Assembly: GCF_007859325.1 (NCBI RefSeq)
Contig: NZ_VOHK01000003.1
Coordinates: forward strand, 434,001-498,000
Origin: Luteimonas marina
Lineage (GTDB): Bacteria; Pseudomonadota; Gammaproteobacteria; Xanthomonadales; Xanthomonadaceae
Reading direction: 5' to 3'
DNA length: 64,000 nt
Part shown: positions 27,286 through 36,717 of the stretch, one piece after another
Position numbering within the stretch: position 1 is the first letter of the stretch
How the letters are laid out: each line of letters starts with the position of its first letter
Translations under genes and position numbers: made by a program
Notes under the pieces: generated by a model
Database searches by the model: none
The model's input: the letters and a program-made list of their open reading frames with translations, nothing else
Told to the model about the DNA's origin: nothing

Positions 27286-30156
27286 TCATCGCCGCGCGCT
27301 TTCCACCGGCCCGAGCGTACCGCGCTGGCGCGAATCGCTCACGACCTCGACGCGCTGGAACACCAGCCCCGGATCGACCAGCCACAGCTTCAGCGTGTTC
27401 GCGCCCGCCGCGACGCGGTGGCGCGAGGTGGCGACGTGGACGCTGTCGATCACCGCGTGCTCCCAGGCGCGGAAGTCGCGGTCGCCCGGCGTCGGGTCGA
27501 GGCGGACGTTCACGACCTGCGGCGCCTCGTCGCCGATCGAGACCGCGTAGCGCAGGCCGCCGCGGTTGCGGATGTCGAGCGTCGGCGACAGCACCACGCG
27601 CACCTCGACCTCGCCGTCGTCGTCCATCACCAGCGGATATTCCAGCCGCGCGCCGTCGCCGCCCGGCACCAGCGGTTCGCCGGTGGCCGGCCACGCCGTC
27701 ACGCCCGACAGCGTGCGCCCGAGGTTGGGAACCACCTGCCATTCACCGCCGACCGGCGCGACCGCGCGCGCATGGTGCGCCGCCTCGATCGCGACCACGC
27801 CGTCGCCCTCGACGAAGCCGCGCGCGCCATGGTGCGCGGGCGGCTTGCGCACCGGCACCTGCACGTAGACCTCGGTGCGGTCGGCGCCGAGGATGGCGAT
27901 GACGGCCTCGTGCTCGCCTTCTGGCAGCTTCGCCCAGTCGACGGCCAGCGTCAGCGCCTGGGCGTCTTCGACCTCGCCCTGCGCAGGCGACACCTTCAGC
28001 CACGGCTGCGAAGACTTCGCGCTGAAACCGAGCTTGTCCGCGCCGCGGTTGTACACCACTACACCGCGCGTCGGTGCGCCGACCGGATCGAGCCTCGGCA
28101 ACCGCGGCGACTGCGCCCGCTGCGGCCAGGCCCGCGCGTCGCCCTCGACCGCAACGCCGGTGACGCCGCGCGCCGGCACGTCGACGTAGGACAGCGCCGG
28201 CAGCACGTTGCGCTCGGGCTGCTGCCAGTGCGTGTAGCCGATCCGCACCTGCGACATCATGTGGATCCACTTGCCGCCGGCGATCTCGCGTTCGTACACG
28301 CGCTGCAGTTCCGCGTCGCGCTCGAACAGCCGCTTCGCCTCGTCCGCCCAGAAGTTCGCCGAGGCGCGGCCCTGCGCGGCGTAGAGCCGGTTGCGCGCCA
28401 CGGCCACGTACATGCGGCTGAGGTTGGCGCTGGCCAGCACCGGGTATTCGACCAGCTGGTAGTACGCATCGCGATGGCTGGCCGGCAGGCGCTTGGCGAG
28501 CGCCAGCGTGCGCGCCTCCAGCGCGTCCCAGTCGGCGACGACGCGATCGGCCTCGCCGTCGTGCAGCAGGCTCCAGGTATCGGCCGAGATCAGCTCCGGC
28601 TTGCGCCGCGCGTTGTACTGCGTGTAGCGCGACAGGATCTCGCCGATGGCCTGCGCGTGCGTGCCGCCGAACTGTTCCGCGGCCCACGCCGCCGGATAGC
28701 GCGCGATCCACGCAAGGTCGGCCGCGTCCGGATCCCAGGCCTGGTCGAGGAAGGCGCTGATCGGCAGCTCCATCGGCTTGATGTCGCCGACGTTGACGAT
28801 CCACAGCCGCTCCACGCCGTGCGCCCAGGCAAGCCGCATCTGCTCCCATGCGCGCTCGACCTGGGTGCTGTTGAGCCACTTGTAGTTGCGCGGGCCGCCG
28901 ACGTAGTCGAAGTGGTAGTAGACGCCGTAGCCGCCCGCGCGCGTCTCGCCCGGCGTGGGCAGGCGACGGATGTTGCCCCAGTTGTCGTCGGAGAACAGCA
29001 GGGTGACGTCGTCGGGGACGCGCATGCCCTTGTCGTAGTAGTCCTGCACTTCCTTGTACAGCGCCCAGACCTGCGGCGTATCTTCGGCGGGCTTGCCGGT
29101 GATCCCGGCGATGATCTCGCGCTGGTCGGCGACGATCTTCTCGAGCAGGGAGGTCGCGGTGTCCTCGCTCATGGCTTCGTCACCGTCGCCGCGCATCCCG
29201 AGCGTCACCACCGCCTCGCGCCCCTGCAGTCGCTCGATCCCGCCCCGCCAGAACTCCCGCAGCGCCTTCGCGTTGCGGTTGTAGTCCCAGGGGCCCTTGC
29301 CGATCCGGGTCCATTCGTCGTGGGCACGCATCATCGGCTCGTGATGCGTGGTGGCGATGACCACGCCGTAGTCGTCGGCCACCTCGGCGTTGCGCGGATC
29401 GTCCTCGTAGAACGCGCGCGGCTGCCACATCGCGGGCCACAGGTAGTTGGCCTTGTGGCGCAGGATCAGCTGGTACACGCGCTCGTAGAAGCGATGGTCG
29501 GCGCCGCCGTAGGTCTCGCGCATCCAGCCGCCGAGCGCGGGATCCTCGTCGTTGATGAAGATGCCGCGGTACTTCACCTTCGGTGCGTCGACGAAGCGGC
29601 CTGGCGCGACGTGCAGGGTGGCGCGGTGCGGCGGCGGCACGTCGGCCCACCAGGTCCAGGGCGAGACGCCGATGCGGCGCGAGAGTTCGTACAGGCCGAA
29701 GGCGGTGCCGCGGCGGTCGGCGCCGACCACGAGCAGGGCGCGATCGATGCCGGGTTCGGGCGCGTCGACCACCTGCAGCAGGTAGGCCTCCCAGACGCCA
29801 TCGACGCCACCGGTGTCAATGTGCTTCTCGCGCACGATGCGATCGATGCGTGTGCTGCGGCCCAGGGTGCCGGCGATGATCGCCGTGCGCGGCGCGGCGG
29901 TCGCGGGATCGGCACCGGACACCGCCGCCAGGTCGCTGCGCAACGCCTCGGCGGCGCGATGCACGGCGGTGAAGTCGTCCTGGTCGACCAGCACATGCAG
30001 CGGCAGGCCACGTTCGATCAGCGCCAGCGCGCCCGTGCTGCGCGATTCGCACACTGCAGCGGGCGCGCGGCAGTCCGTCGCCGCCAGCGCGGCGACGGGC
30101 AGGGCGGCGAGCAGGCAGGCCAGCGGGGCGATCAGGAGAAGGGGCGAACGTCTCAT
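27286..30156 (-). CDS. Exported GH115 xylan alpha-1,2-glucuronidase
   Basis: Protein of 956 residues with signal peptide (LLLIAPLACLLAALPVAALA) and a full GH115 layout. GH115 removes (4-O-methyl-)glucuronate from internal and terminal xylose units of xylan, unlike GH67 which needs a terminal unit. Landmarks: GTAFGLYELSRRIGVSPWTW, KVKYRGIFINDEDPALGGW, ILRHKANYLWPAMW, LGMRGDGDEAM, LFSDDNWGNIRRLP, GGYGVYYHFDYVGGPRNYKW and WIVNVGDIKPMELPI. A C-terminal all-beta part follows. It sits just after the hexuronate transporter gene. A GH67 enzyme, typical of Xanthomonas xylan loci, is not seen in the window. Confidence 0.93.
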   Translation of the reverse strand: MRRSPLLLIAPLACLLAALPVAALAATDCRAPAAVCESRSTGALALIERGLPLHVLVDQDDFTAVHRAAEALRSDLAAVSGADPATAAPRTAIIAGTLGRSTRIDRIVREKHIDTGGVDGVWEAYLLQVVDAPEPGIDRALLVVGADRRGTAFGLYELSRRIGVSPWTWWADVPPPHRATLHVAPGRFVDAPKVKYRGIFINDEDPALGGWMRETYGGADHRFYERVYQLILRHKANYLWPAMWQPRAFYEDDPRNAEVADDYGVVIATTHHEPMMRAHDEWTRIGKGPWDYNRNAKALREFWRGGIERLQGREAVVTLGMRGDGDEAMSEDTATSLLEKIVADQREIIAGITGKPAEDTPQVWALYKEVQDYYDKGMRVPDDVTLLFSDDNWGNIRRLPTPGETRAGGYGVYYHFDYVGGPRNYKWLNSTQVERAWEQMRLAWAHGVERLWIVNVGDIKPMELPISAFLDQAWDPDAADLAWIARYPAAWAAEQFGGTHAQAIGEILSRYTQYNARRKPELISADTWSLLHDGEADRVVADWDALEARTLALAKRLPASHRDAYYQLVEYPVLASANLSRMYVAVARNRLYAAQGRASANFWADEAKRLFERDAELQRVYEREIAGGKWIHMMSQVRIGYTHWQQPERNVLPALSYVDVPARGVTGVAVEGDARAWPQRAQSPRLPRLDPVGAPTRGVVVYNRGADKLGFSAKSSQPWLKVSPAQGEVEDAQALTLAVDWAKLPEGEHEAVIAILGADRTEVYVQVPVRKPPAHHGARGFVEGDGVVAIEAAHHARAVAPVGGEWQVVPNLGRTLSGVTAWPATGEPLVPGGDGARLEYPLVMDDDGEVEVRVVLSPTLDIRNRGGLRYAVSIGDEAPQVVNVRLDPTPGDRDFRAWEHAVIDSVHVATSRHRVAAGANTLKLWLVDPGLVFQRVEVVSDSRQRGTLGPVESARR

Positions 30157-30232
30157 GTGACAGGTGTCCTCGTGCCGGCGCGATCATGCGCCGCGTTGTC
30201 GATCGGTCGCGGCGTCCGCCGCGGCGTGGAAC

Positions 30233-31534
30233 TCAGGCCTGCGTGCCGGCCGGCGCGTCCAGCCGCGCCGGTTCAAGCCTTGGCGCCAGCAGGTGGATGA
30301 CCAGCAGCGCCGCAAGGTAGGCGCAGCCGGCCATGATGAACATCGCTGCGTAGCTGCCGGTATGTTCGCGCAGCCAGCCGGCGCCGAGGTTCATGAAGAA
30401 GCCGCCCATCGCGCCGGCGAAGCCGCCGATGCCGACCACCGAGGCGACCGCGGCGCGCGGGAACATGTCCGAGGTCAGCGTGAACAGATTGGCGGAGAAG
30501 CCCTGGTGCGCGGCCGCGGCCAGGCCGATCAGCCACACCGCGACCCACTGTCCTTCGACATGCGGCGCGAACACCACCGGCAGGATGCACAGCGCGCAGA
30601 TCAGCATCGCGGTCTTGCGCGCACCGTTCGCGCTCCAGCCGCGCGCCATCAGGAACGAACTGAACCAGCCGCCGCTCACCGAGCCGACGTCGGCCAGCAG
30701 GAACACGGTGACCATCGGCAGACCAATTGTGCGCAGGTCCACGCCGAAGCGATCGGCCATGAACATCGGGAACCAGAACAGGTAGAACCACCACACCGAA
30801 TCGCTGAGGAACTTGCCGGCGGTGAACGCCCAGGTCTGGCGGAAACGCAGCAGTTGCAGCCACGACGCGCGCACCGGCGGATCGGGCGGATCGCTCTCGA
30901 TCAGGGCGAGTTCGGCCCGGGACACCTTCGGGTGTTCGGCAGGGCGCCGGTACACGGGCAGCCAGAACGCCAGCCACACCAGTCCCGCCAGGCCGGTGAC
31001 CACGAATGCGGTGCGCCAGCCCCAGGTCAGCGCCAGCCACGGCACCAGCAGTGGCGCGACGATCGCGCCGATGTTGGAACCGGCGTTGAAGATGCCGGTG
31101 GCGAGCGCTCGCTCGCGTTTCGGAAACCACTCGGCCACGGTCTTGACCGCGGCGGGGAAGTTGCCTGACTCGCCGAGGCCGAGCACGAAGCGCGCGAGGC
31201 TGAAACCGGCGACCGATTTCGCCAGCGCATGCGCGGCCGCCGCGAACGACCAGATCGTGAGATACACGCTGTAGCCCATGCGCGTTCCGACGCGGTCGAT
31301 GAACCAGCCGGCGAACAGGAAGCCGATCGCATAGGCGAGGGTGAACGATGCGCTGATGACGCCGTAGTCCTGCTCGCTCCAGCCGAACTCCGCGACCAGC
31401 GTCGGCGCGAGCACGCCGAGCACCGCCCGGTCGACGTAGTTGATCGTGGTGGCGAAGAACAGCAGCGCGCAGATGACCCAGCGGTAGCGGCTGAACATCG
31501 GCGGCGCGGGAGTGTGCGCGGATGCGCCGCTCAT
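30233..31534 (-). CDS. Hexuronate MFS transporter, ExuT-like
   Basis: Twelve-helix MFS protein of 433 residues of the anion:cation symporter branch, which imports glucuronate and galacturonate. It begins RWVICALLFFATTINYVDRA, the standard ACS start, and carries the family loop segment FAGWFIDRVGTRMGY and GLGESGNFPAAVKTVAEWFP. It is first gene of the minus-strand xylan operon, ahead of the alpha-glucuronidase and uronate isomerase, which supports glucuronate as cargo. A frame extends to 31588 without family similarity; MSGASAHTPAPP at 31534 is preferred. The palindrome TGATAGCGCTATCA lies 89 bases upstream. Confidence 0.9.
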   Translation of the reverse strand: MSGASAHTPAPPMFSRYRWVICALLFFATTINYVDRAVLGVLAPTLVAEFGWSEQDYGVISASFTLAYAIGFLFAGWFIDRVGTRMGYSVYLTIWSFAAAAHALAKSVAGFSLARFVLGLGESGNFPAAVKTVAEWFPKRERALATGIFNAGSNIGAIVAPLLVPWLALTWGWRTAFVVTGLAGLVWLAFWLPVYRRPAEHPKVSRAELALIESDPPDPPVRASWLQLLRFRQTWAFTAGKFLSDSVWWFYLFWFPMFMADRFGVDLRTIGLPMVTVFLLADVGSVSGGWFSSFLMARGWSANGARKTAMLICALCILPVVFAPHVEGQWVAVWLIGLAAAAHQGFSANLFTLTSDMFPRAAVASVVGIGGFAGAMGGFFMNLGAGWLREHTGSYAAMFIMAGCAYLAALLVIHLLAPRLEPARLDAPAGTQA

Positions 31535-31622
31535 GCGCGTTCCGCCTTGTCCGTTGCGAAGACATGGCACGTCGCAGTGCCGATGCATGCAGCCGTCATA
31601 TCGCTCTCCCCGGCGCGATTCG

Positions 31623-31636
31623 TGATAGCGCTATCA
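31623..31636. promoter_or_regulatory. xyl-box-like operator (TGATAGCGCTATCA)
   Basis: Perfect 14-base palindrome TGATAGCGCTATCA near the hexuronate-transporter end of the divergent gap. It is the best candidate for control of the minus-strand xylan operon by a LacI-family repressor. Confidence 0.7.
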
Positions 31637-31788
31637 GTATCACACTCCGGGAGAGCGCGGCCAGCGTCGACATCGCGCCCCCGGGGAAGTTTCGCCCTCG
31701 ACGGCGTTTTTCATGCTGCGACGCGGCATTCCTGCAGGGGCAAGGTTTCATCCGCGCGCATGTTGCATTGCGGCGTGCCGGCCTATTC

Positions 31789-31802
31789 TGGTAGCGCTAC
31801 CA
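31789..31802. promoter_or_regulatory. xyl-box operator (TGGTAGCGCTACCA)
   Basis: Perfect 14-base palindrome TGGTAGCGCTACCA, 125 bases before the xylan receptor start. It differs by one or two bases from the Xanthomonas xyl-box as I recall it (TGGTAGCGCTAACA). Confidence 0.75.
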
Positions 31803-31926
31803 TCCGGCGGCCACTCCTGAGCCGCCGTGTGCGCGTTCCGGAGCAACGAGGCACCACCAGCCAACCGGCCTGCAGCCGACATCGCGCAAGCACGCCGGAT
31901 CCACCATGTAGCGGGAGGGGAGTTCC

Positions 31927-34836
31927 GTGAAAATCCGTATCGCAAGAACAGCCTTGTCACACGCCCTGGGCCTGGCCCTGGTCGGCATCGCAGGCGCAGC
32001 CCTCGCACAGGATCCACCCGAAGCGCAGGCGACGCCGACGCCGGCGTCGCAGGATGCCGTCGACCTCGACCAGGTCGTGGTCACCGGCTACCGCCAGAGC
32101 CTGCAGTATTCGACCGACGCCAAGCGCGAAGCCACCGGCTTCACCGACTCGATCTTCTCCGAGGACATCGGCAAGTTCCCCGATTCGAACATCGCCGAGT
32201 CGCTGGCGCGCATCCCGGGCATCCAGATCGACCGCGACGTCAATGGCGAGGGCCTGAACGTCGGCATCCGCGGCCTGCCGCAGAGCTTCACCAAGACCAT
32301 CATCAACGGCGGCGAGGCGGCCACCGCCTCGATCGGCCTCAACCGCGGCAACCAGAACCGCGAAGTCGACCTGAACCTGTTCCCGACCGAGTTCTTCAAC
32401 AAGCTCACGGTCTACAAGTCGCCGCAGGCCAGCCTGCCCGAAGGCGGCATCTCGGGCGTGGTCGACATGCGCAGCGTGCGCCCGTTCGACATCCCGGGCC
32501 GCCACTTCAACTATTCCGGGCAGTTCGACTACAACACCATCGGCGAGAAGTTCAATCCGCGCGGCTCGGCGATGTACAGCTGGACCAACGACGAAGGCAC
32601 CTTCGGCGCCCTGGTCGGCGCGTCCGTGGTGCGCAGCCGGATCTCGGTGCGCGGCTGGGAGTCGGTGGGCTGGATGAACCCGGGCCTCAACTACACCCAG
32701 TGCGGCCTGGAAGCGCCGGAAGGCGTGGACCCGCTCAACAACCGCCCGGCCGCGTGCAACCCCGGCGGCGGCGGCAGCCTGCAGATGCCGAACACGGTGC
32801 CGGACAATGCCTCGACGGTCGGGGCAGGAATGACACCGGGGGACATCATCGATGCCGCCTGGCTCATGGAGCAGAATCCGGGCCTGAGCATCGGCCAGAT
32901 CACCGAAGCCCTGTTCCCGCGCCTGGCCCGTCCCGTCGACATGTCCGGCGACCGTGACCGCGAGGCCGTGGTCGGTTCGCTGGAGTGGCGCCCGAACGAC
33001 AGGATGCACTTCTACGTGGACGCGCTGTACTCGCGCGCCAAGTACGAGAACGACCGCATCGACATGAACCTGGTCGGTCGCACCTTCGGCCCGTCCGGCT
33101 TCATCCCGACCAACATGGTGCTCGACGGCAACAACGTGGTGACCAGCGCGACCCTGGTCAACGCGCAGTTCTTCCTCGAGGCGCGCCCCTATCGCGACGA
33201 GGTGCAGTACTGGAACGTCAACCCCGGCGCGACCTTCTGGTTCGGCGAGAACGACGGCGTGAAGCTGGACCTGCAGGCGAACTGGAGCCGCAGCTGGTTC
33301 TTCCGCGAATCGCCGACGATCCTGCCGACCTCGCCGTTCACCACGGTCGAATACACCAACAACGGCACGCCGAGCTTCACCTCCGGCGGACTCGACCTCA
33401 ACGACCCGAACGCGGGCTGGTCGTGGTCCGGCGGCCGCGTCAACCTCAACAACGAAAAGCGCGTGACCGAGGCCGGGCGCGTGCGCGCCGATCTGCAGTT
33501 CGGCGAGGACAACCAGAACATCAAGGTCGGCGTGTCGCACGACCGGTCCCGCCGCACCATCGTCGCCTTCGACAACAGCGCGGCCTGGCAGGCGAACGTC
33601 TTCGAAACCGTGCCCGCGTCCGCGCTGCCGAACTTCCTCAGGCCCGGTCCGCACGGCTTCATCACCGTCGATTTCGACGCGTTCATGAACGCCACCAACT
33701 ACGGCCAGTTCTTCGACAGCGCGCCCGAGACGGGGACCTCGCAGTCGGTGGGCGCGGCGTCGGGCGGCTTCGACGAGAAGAGCATCGCGGCCTACGTCGA
33801 GTTCAATGGCGAGACCGAGATCTGGAACCGCAACCTGCGCGTCAACGGCGGCGTGCGCTACGTCGACACCGACCAGGACATCACCGGCCCGGTGACGCTG
33901 GGCGCCGAGCGCACCTGGCAGACGTTGAGCGCCAGCTACGACGAGTGGCTGCCCTCGTTCAACGCCGCCTGGGACGTGGCCGACAACTGGGTGCTGCGCC
34001 TGGCGAGCTCGCGCACGCTGACCCGTCCGAACCCGCGTTCGATGCTGCCGGCGACGACCTTCTCCGACCCCTCGGCCGAGATCGCCGACCAGGGCAACCC
34101 GAACCTGTCGCCGTACCTGTCGACCAATTTCGACCTCGGCCTGGAGTGGTACACCGGCGACGAAGGCATGGTGGCGCTGACGCTGTTCAACAAGCGCGTG
34201 TCCGGCTACACCTACCAGGGCATCAACGTGATGCCGTTCCGCAACCTCGGCATCCCGCTCGATGCGCTGAGCGAGAACCAGCTGGCGGCGCTCAACGCCA
34301 ACGGCGGCCTCGACGCCCCGATCAACGTACGCCAGCAGGTCAACGCCAACGCCACGCTCGACATCCAGGGCTGGGAGCTGATCTGGGTGCAGCCGCTCGA
34401 TTTCGTGTTCGAAGGCCTCGGCATCATGGCCAACTACACCGACATCGACCTCGAGCCGACGGGCCAGGAAGCCAACCAGCTGGCCGGCAACCTGTTCGGC
34501 ATCTCGCCGGTGATGTGGAACGCCACCGCCTACTGGGAGAACGACGTCGCCTCGGTGCGCCTGTCCTACAACTGGGTGGAAGGTTCGGCCCAGCGCGCGC
34601 TGGGCAACAACGAGGGCGGCATCAACTACGGCCAGTACTTCGGCGAGGACCGCGGCCAGTTCGACCTCTCGGCCAGCTACACGCTGGCGTCGCTGCCGTC
34701 GAAGCCGCAGCTCACCTTCAACGTCATCAACATCACCAACGAGCAGAGCCGCAACTACATCACCTATCCGAACGTGCCCGGCGACATCTACGAGCCGGGG
34801 CGCACGTTCCTGGTGGGCATCCGCGGGACGTTCTGA
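31927..34836 (+). CDS. TonB-dependent receptor for xylan fragments, XytA-like
   Basis: Outer-membrane receptor of 969 residues for TonB-driven uptake. A signal peptide (ending GIAGAALAQ) is followed by a plug domain (DLDQVVVTGYRQSLQYSTDA, IFSEDIGKFPDSNIAESLAR, IPGIQIDRD, VNGEGLNVGIRGLPQ) and a long barrel that ends in the aromatic residue of FLVGIRGTF. The plug is of the TonB-dependent carbohydrate-receptor type found in Xanthomonas and Caulobacter. GTG 31927 is the start: GGGAGGGG lies six bases before it. It is divergent from the xylan operon with two xyl-box-like operators between, so xylo-oligosaccharides are the likely cargo. Confidence 0.9.
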   Translation: MKIRIARTALSHALGLALVGIAGAALAQDPPEAQATPTPASQDAVDLDQVVVTGYRQSLQYSTDAKREATGFTDSIFSEDIGKFPDSNIAESLARIPGIQIDRDVNGEGLNVGIRGLPQSFTKTIINGGEAATASIGLNRGNQNREVDLNLFPTEFFNKLTVYKSPQASLPEGGISGVVDMRSVRPFDIPGRHFNYSGQFDYNTIGEKFNPRGSAMYSWTNDEGTFGALVGASVVRSRISVRGWESVGWMNPGLNYTQCGLEAPEGVDPLNNRPAACNPGGGGSLQMPNTVPDNASTVGAGMTPGDIIDAAWLMEQNPGLSIGQITEALFPRLARPVDMSGDRDREAVVGSLEWRPNDRMHFYVDALYSRAKYENDRIDMNLVGRTFGPSGFIPTNMVLDGNNVVTSATLVNAQFFLEARPYRDEVQYWNVNPGATFWFGENDGVKLDLQANWSRSWFFRESPTILPTSPFTTVEYTNNGTPSFTSGGLDLNDPNAGWSWSGGRVNLNNEKRVTEAGRVRADLQFGEDNQNIKVGVSHDRSRRTIVAFDNSAAWQANVFETVPASALPNFLRPGPHGFITVDFDAFMNATNYGQFFDSAPETGTSQSVGAASGGFDEKSIAAYVEFNGETEIWNRNLRVNGGVRYVDTDQDITGPVTLGAERTWQTLSASYDEWLPSFNAAWDVADNWVLRLASSRTLTRPNPRSMLPATTFSDPSAEIADQGNPNLSPYLSTNFDLGLEWYTGDEGMVALTLFNKRVSGYTYQGINVMPFRNLGIPLDALSENQLAALNANGGLDAPINVRQQVNANATLDIQGWELIWVQPLDFVFEGLGIMANYTDIDLEPTGQEANQLAGNLFGISPVMWNATAYWENDVASVRLSYNWVEGSAQRALGNNEGGINYGQYFGEDRGQFDLSASYTLASLPSKPQLTFNVINITNEQSRNYITYPNVPGDIYEPGRTFLVGIRGTF

Positions 34837-34864
34837 TCCGCTTGTTCCGGAATGCTTTACTCCC

Positions 34865-34911
34865 CACGGCCCGTCCCGGCGTTTCCATGCCGGGCGGGTC
34901 GTGTCTTTTTC
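34865..34911 (+). terminator. Rho-independent terminator after the receptor gene
   Basis: ACGGCCCGTCCCGGC and GCCGGGCGGGTCGTG form a GC-rich stem with an eight-base loop, followed by TCTTTTT. It should end the receptor transcript, so the downstream sugar transporter would need its own promoter. Confidence 0.7.
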
Positions 34912-34964
34912 CGGGAGCCGGAACGGGCGGCGAGGGCGCGGCCATTCATCCAACCTGTATTCCG

Positions 34965-35137
34965 TAGGGGCGCCTGAAGGGCGCTTCTGAAAATTCCGGA
35001 TTTGTCATTTCGAACGCAGTGAGAAATCTTGCTTTTCAAACGCCTGGATTGACCGGCTTCGCCGTTGTAAAGCGCCTCTCGCTACGCTCGAAATGACAGT
35101 TTTTTAGAAGGTCCCTGAAGGCGCTCCTACAAAATGC
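34965..35137. repeat. Composite palindromic repeat, type B with nested insert
   Basis: A type B unit (35004-35097, arms GTCATTTCGAACGCAGTGAG and CTCGCTACGCTCGAAATGAC) is framed by CCTGAAGGGCGCTTCTG and AGAAGGTCCCTGAAGGCGCT. Nearly the same block lies inverted at 57536-57680. Only this copy carries a 26-base insert at 35051-35076 in the right-hand half. With the terminator it accounts for most of the 375-base gap; I see no xyl-box here. Confidence 0.8.
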
Positions 35138-35211
35138 CGGCCGGACCGATAGAGTAGCCGGGCACCAGCCACCATTCCCGCCAGCGGGCAAGCACGGACA
35201 CCCCAACATCC

Positions 35212-36690
35212 ATGAATACGAGCGCGGACAAGCTTTCGGTCACCGAGAAGGTCGGCTACAGCCTGGGCGACCTGGCCGCCAACCTGGTCTTCCAGACGCT
35301 GATGACGTTCCTGGCGTTCTTCTACACGGATATCTACCGCATCCCCGCCGGGACCGCGGCGACGATCATCTTCGTCGTCGGCCTGCTGGGCGCGTTCGTG
35401 TTCACGCCGCTGGTCGCGGTGCTCGCGGACCGGACCAACAGCCGCTGGGGCAAGTTCCGGCCGTGGATCCTGTGGACGGCGGTGCCGTTCGGCGTGCTCG
35501 CGCTGCTCGCCTTCAGCACGCCCGACCTCGGGCCGCAGGGCAAGGTGTTCTACGCGGCGGCCACCTACACCCTGCTGGTGCTGGTCTACGCCGCCAACAA
35601 CCTGCCGTACGCGGCGCTGAGCGGCGTGCTGACGGGCAACATGGCCGAACGCAACAGCCTGTCGGCCTATCGCTTCGTGGCGGTGATGGTCGCGCAACTG
35701 GTGGTGCAGTCGCTGCTGCTGCCGCTGGTGCTGATCCTCGGCGACGGCGACCGGGTGCAGGGCTTCCACAACACCATCCTGCTGTTCGCCGTCGTCGGCA
35801 CCGTGTTCTTCCTGATCACCTTCTTCACCACGCGCGAGCGCGTGGTGCCGACGGTCGAACAGAAGTCGACCCTGGCGCAGGACCTCGCCGACCTCGGCCG
35901 CAACCGGCCCTGGCTGGTGATGCTGGTACTGACCATCCTCGTGTTCACCACGCTGGCGCTCAAGGGCGGCACCTACGTCTACTACTTCCAGTACTACCTC
36001 GACGAACAGGCGCTGGCCGCGTTCCTCGAGGGCATCGGCTTCAACGGCTTCATCGCCGGCCTGAACGCGGCGCTGACCGGGATCGGCCTGACCGGCTTCC
36101 AGTGGCCCGAAGACGCCACCACCTCGGCCTTCAGCCTGTTCAACGCCGGCGGCATCATCTTCATGGTCGTGGGCATCGGCTTCTCCAAGCGCCTGGCCGA
36201 CCGTTTCGGCAAGCGCGACGTCTACGGGCTGTTCCTGTTCGTCTCGACGCTGTTCATGCTGGCGTTCTACTTCTTCCCGCCGGACCGGATCGGGCTGGTG
36301 TTCGTCTCGCAGATCCTGCACGGCTTCTTCTACGGCATCACCATCCCGGTGCTGTGGGCGATGGTGGCCGACGTGGCCGACTACTCCGAGTGGAAGAACA
36401 ACCGCCGCGCCACCGCGATCATCTTCTCGGCGATCCTGTGCGGGCTGAAGCTGGGGCTGGCGATCGGCGGTGCGCTGGTGGCCGGCATCCTCGCGCGCTA
36501 CGGCTACGACGCCTCGCTGCCCGCGCAGTCACCGGACACCATCGACGGCATCCGCTTTTCGGTGAGCGTGTACTGCTCGCTGCCGTTCCTGCTCGGCGTG
36601 GGGCTGCTGTTCTTCTACAGGATCGACAAGTCGATGGAGTCGCGGATCGAGCGCGAGCTCTCCGAGCGCCGCGCCGCGCAGCACGCCTGA
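35212..36690 (+). CDS. GPH-family sugar:cation symporter (XynB/MelB-like)
   Basis: Twelve-helix transporter of 492 residues of the glycoside-pentoside-hexuronide family. Family landmarks are KVGYSLGDLAANLVFQTLM, the loop DRTNSRWGKFRPWIL and LPYAALSGVLTGNMAERNSL, and late MVADVADYSEWKNNRRATAI. It should carry xylo-oligosaccharides or xylosides over the inner membrane with H+ or Na+, feeding the cytoplasmic GH43 that begins 28 bases later. A terminator lies between it and the receptor gene; no clear xyl-box precedes it. Confidence 0.9.
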   Translation: MNTSADKLSVTEKVGYSLGDLAANLVFQTLMTFLAFFYTDIYRIPAGTAATIIFVVGLLGAFVFTPLVAVLADRTNSRWGKFRPWILWTAVPFGVLALLAFSTPDLGPQGKVFYAAATYTLLVLVYAANNLPYAALSGVLTGNMAERNSLSAYRFVAVMVAQLVVQSLLLPLVLILGDGDRVQGFHNTILLFAVVGTVFFLITFFTTRERVVPTVEQKSTLAQDLADLGRNRPWLVMLVLTILVFTTLALKGGTYVYYFQYYLDEQALAAFLEGIGFNGFIAGLNAALTGIGLTGFQWPEDATTSAFSLFNAGGIIFMVVGIGFSKRLADRFGKRDVYGLFLFVSTLFMLAFYFFPPDRIGLVFVSQILHGFFYGITIPVLWAMVADVADYSEWKNNRRATAIIFSAILCGLKLGLAIGGALVAGILARYGYDASLPAQSPDTIDGIRFSVSVYCSLPFLLGVGLLFFYRIDKSMESRIERELSERRAAQHA

Positions 36691-36717
36691 CCCCGGGACC
36701 CGTACGGAATCACTGAC

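Noticed and set aside
31957..34953. Very long open frame on the minus strand opposite the xylan receptor
   Set aside because: It runs antisense to a well-supported receptor gene; its composition (His, Arg, Val rich, no domains) is what the GC-rich codon pattern of the opposite strand produces. Similar long shadows occur opposite most large genes here.
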